Part shown: piece after piece, positions 62,386 to 64,000 of the stretch
Numbering within the stretch: position 1 is the first letter of the stretch
Layout of the letters: every line of letters starts with the position of its first letter
Source of the DNA: an uncultured beta proteobacterium
GTDB lineage: Bacteria; Pseudomonadota; Gammaproteobacteria; Burkholderiales; Rhodocyclaceae
Assembly (NCBI GenBank): GCA_903908065.1
Contig: CAIVQO010000072.1
Span: forward strand, 39,717-103,716
Length of the DNA stretch: 64,000 bases
Reading direction: 5' to 3'
The notes under the pieces: generated by a model
Told to the model about the DNA's origin: nothing
What the model saw: only the letters and a program-made list of their open reading frames with translations
Database searches by the model: none
Position numbers and translations under genes: made by a program

Positions 62386-62398
62386 GGGGGGGGGGGGG
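62386..62398 (-). repeat. 13-base homopolymer in the leader of the hybrid kinase gene
   Basis: Thirteen consecutive G on the plus strand (C on the mRNA) lie 11-24 bases upstream of the kinase ATG, between that start and a TAATAT -10-like box (62420-62415 on the minus strand). Such a tract is prone to length change by slippage and could alter expression. Confidence 0.8.
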
Positions 62399-62463
62399 CT
62401 ATGCGGCTGCTTGCATATTACCTTGACGGGATAGTCCGTGTTGGTTGTCGCGCAATGCCGGGC

Positions 62464-63306
62464 TCACGGAATGAAAGCCGACAAGCCGCCATGCGCCGCC
62501 TGTTCGGCCTGTCCGATGCCGCCGGCGCGAATCAGCTCGGTGGCGATCTGGCGTGCCAGCGGGCGAACGGTTGCCGGGTTCATGCCGGCCTTCAGGCGGG
62601 GGTCGTAGAGCATGCGCAGCAGCACAATGTCGAGCGGGCTGAGGAATTCGTCGGTAGACCGGTCATTGAAGATCGACGGGAACACATGATCGGAGTCGTT
62701 CGGCAAGCCCAGCAGCTGGGTCAGTTCCTCGACCACGCAGGCGACCAGCTTGCCGCGCGCCCGGGCACGATCCACCGGAATGATGACCACGCCGCGAACG
62801 AGTTGGCCGCGCCGGGCGCGCATCACCCCGAGGCAGACAGTCTCGCGAAAGAACTTTTCGCGCTGCGTCGCGGAGTTCCAGCCGAAGTAACGCTGCAGGT
62901 CGTCCCTGAGTCGGCTCTCCCCGCTCAGGACGATCAGGAAGTTCGCTGTTGCGGAGTCGGCGGCAGGGCCGATGTCGAGTCCGCTGAGTTCCGCCAGGTG
63001 GTTCATCTGCGTTGCGACCAGGCGCTCATGCAGGTCGCGGTCTCCGACATGGTGAATCAGCACATAGCGGATCGGTGTGGTCCATTTGCGCAACTGGCCG
63101 GGCTTGTCCTCGTATTCGTTACCCAGGGCGATATCGATGAAGGCGTCGACCAGGTAGTCGACCGATTTCCAGCGTTCCGTCGCGTCCGCCCGTGCCAGGG
63201 ATGAGGCGGCCAGCAGCCAGGAAAACAGGATCAGCAGGCGAATACCCGGCGGCGCCTTGCGGTGCGCCGCGGCCGGTTCAGGATTCGAGCACGCGCAACT
63301 CGGCAT
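62464..63306 (-). CDS. DUF2927 protein, putative secreted protease-like
   Basis: About 280 residues from ATG 63306, which overlaps the upstream gene by 29 bases; no better start. A hydrophobic signal segment (LLILFSWLLAASSLARADA) suggests export. The DUF2927 core is clear: RYVLIHHVGDRDLHERL..., and the signature VVEELTQLLGLPNDSDHVFPSIFND, where the EExxQ pair resembles a degenerate metallopeptidase motif. Function unknown; linked here to a sulfate-type transporter and a kinase. Confidence 0.8.
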   Translation of the reverse strand: MPSCACSNPEPAAAHRKAPPGIRLLILFSWLLAASSLARADATERWKSVDYLVDAFIDIALGNEYEDKPGQLRKWTTPIRYVLIHHVGDRDLHERLVATQMNHLAELSGLDIGPAADSATANFLIVLSGESRLRDDLQRYFGWNSATQREKFFRETVCLGVMRARRGQLVRGVVIIPVDRARARGKLVACVVEELTQLLGLPNDSDHVFPSIFNDRSTDEFLSPLDIVLLRMLYDPRLKAGMNPATVRPLARQIATELIRAGGIGQAEQAAHGGLSAFIP

Positions 63307-64000
63307 TGGTGTAGCGCAGGCGGCTTGCCAGCACGCTGGCAATGCCCTCCATCAGGCGCAGGCCGAGCTTCCTGTGCTCATCGGCAAATTTGTCGAAGGC
63401 CTTGCGCGACAGCACATAGAGTTCGGTGTCGACGAAGGCGAGGGCATTGGCCGAGCGCACCTCGCCATCGAGGAAAGCCATCTCGCCGAAAAAGGCGCCG
63501 CGGCCGAAGGTGCCGATATGGTGTGACTGGCGATCCGAAAGCGGCAGCACGATGCGCACCGCGCCGCGCCGGATGAGGAACAACTCGTCACCGGCATCGC
63601 CCCGCGCAAAGATTCTTTCGCCGGCCGCCACGTGTCGCTTTTCCATGCACTGCTCTAGCGCCGCCAGGGTTTGCTCCTTGCGGCCCGCGAAGAGTTCGAC
63701 TTCATGGAGCTCGAGCGGGATTTCCTCGTCGCGCGTCAGTTCGGCATCATGGATGATGCGGTCTTCGACCCATTCCAGCGCGTCATCCTGGGTGGGGAAG
63801 ACCCGCACCGGGCTTTCCGGATGGAGCAGTCCGACCTGGTCGAAATATTCCTTGAGGTCGCGGCCGGAAGGAAGGCTCTCGGGGATCTGGCTGAAGATCA
63901 GGAAGCCGTGGCGCTCCGCCAGCATGTCCTTGACCTGCTCCAGCAGGTGCGCGGCGGTGACGTCGACGGTCTGGATGCGGCGCATGTCGAGGATCAGGAA
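63278..64000 (-). CDS. SulP-type transporter C-terminus (STAS plus cyclic-nucleotide-binding domain), partial
   Basis: The frame is open to the window edge, where FLILDMRRIQTVDVTAAHLLEQ reads as a STAS domain, so the 5' part with the SulP membrane domain lies outside. About 240 residues are present. STAS (to about residue 65) is followed by a second domain from about 110: AAGERIFARGDAGDELFLIRRGAVRIVL ... HIGTFGRGAFFGEMAFLDGEVRSANALAF, a cNMP-binding (CRP-like) fold without a DNA-binding part. SulP proteins with such a tail are anion or bicarbonate transporters tuned by a nucleotide. The membrane half must be checked outside the window. Confidence 0.82.
   Translation of the reverse strand, partial: FLILDMRRIQTVDVTAAHLLEQVKDMLAERHGFLIFSQIPESLPSGRDLKEYFDQVGLLHPESPVRVFPTQDDALEWVEDRIIHDAELTRDEEIPLELHEVELFAGRKEQTLAALEQCMEKRHVAAGERIFARGDAGDELFLIRRGAVRIVLPLSDRQSHHIGTFGRGAFFGEMAFLDGEVRSANALAFVDTELYVLSRKAFDKFADEHRKLGLRLMEGIASVLASRLRYTNAELRVLES

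Overview
The window is a 64 kb stretch of GC-rich bacterial chromosome. Gene content and layout point to a Betaproteobacterium, most likely of the Rhodocyclales: a TorF-type porin next to glnK-amt, leuS-lptE-holA-proA, a malic enzyme of the MaeB type, FimV-like proteins, and very many two-component and c-di-GMP genes. This placement is inferred from gene families; no rRNA or marker tree is available. I see no tRNA, rRNA, CRISPR array, insertion sequence or prophage. Coding density is high and many genes overlap by ATGA, GTGA or TGATG.

Layout. 1-2.7 kb: end of a porin gene, P-II protein GlnK and ammonium transporter, closed by a strong terminator. 2.8-7.7 kb: an operon of a CHASE2/cyclase-like membrane protein, an MlaE-type permease, an ABC-ATPase-like protein without any ATPase motif, an MCE (MlaD-like) protein and a TPR lipoprotein. 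7.7-12.9 kb: a small HTH protein, two hotdog thioesterases, a WbuC-type cupin and DnaE. 12.9-23.2 kb: a signalling island (HTH-REC regulator, REC-HD-GYP, two periplasmic binding proteins each next to a histidine kinase, and a third soluble kinase). 23.3-28.3 kb: two FimV-like paralogues flanking an HDOD protein. 28.3-34.3 kb: two orphan ParA ATPases, a hemerythrin, quinone oxidoreductase, malic enzyme and a small zinc-ribbon membrane protein. 34.3-42.4 kb: a polysaccharide flippase and a tightly overlapping operon of a double histidine kinase, REC protein, RsbW-like kinase, STAS protein, two patatin-like phospholipases and a REC-SpoIIE phosphatase. 42.6-49.4 kb: aminotransferase, SDR, membrane HD-GYP, alpha/beta hydrolase, UvrD and a small unknown gene with repeated TGCAATGCA sites. 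49.4-60 kb: FecR/SPOR protein, leuS-lptE-holA-proA, M50 peptidase, DUF4139 protein, chalcone-isomerase-like protein and CoA-transferase. 60.1-64 kb: hybrid kinase preceded by a 13-base homopolymer, a DUF2927 protein and the end of a SulP transporter with a cyclic-nucleotide-binding domain.

The two most promising systems are the patatin/partner-switching operon (35560-42383), where a phosphatase/anti-sigma/antagonist switch appears dedicated to two lipases with no sigma factor in sight, and the Mla-like operon (2771-7667), which carries two apparent pseudoenzymes: a cyclase-like protein that has lost one metal-binding Asp and the transition-state Asn, and an ABC-ATPase-like protein that has lost Walker A, the signature motif, the Walker B glutamate and the switch histidine.
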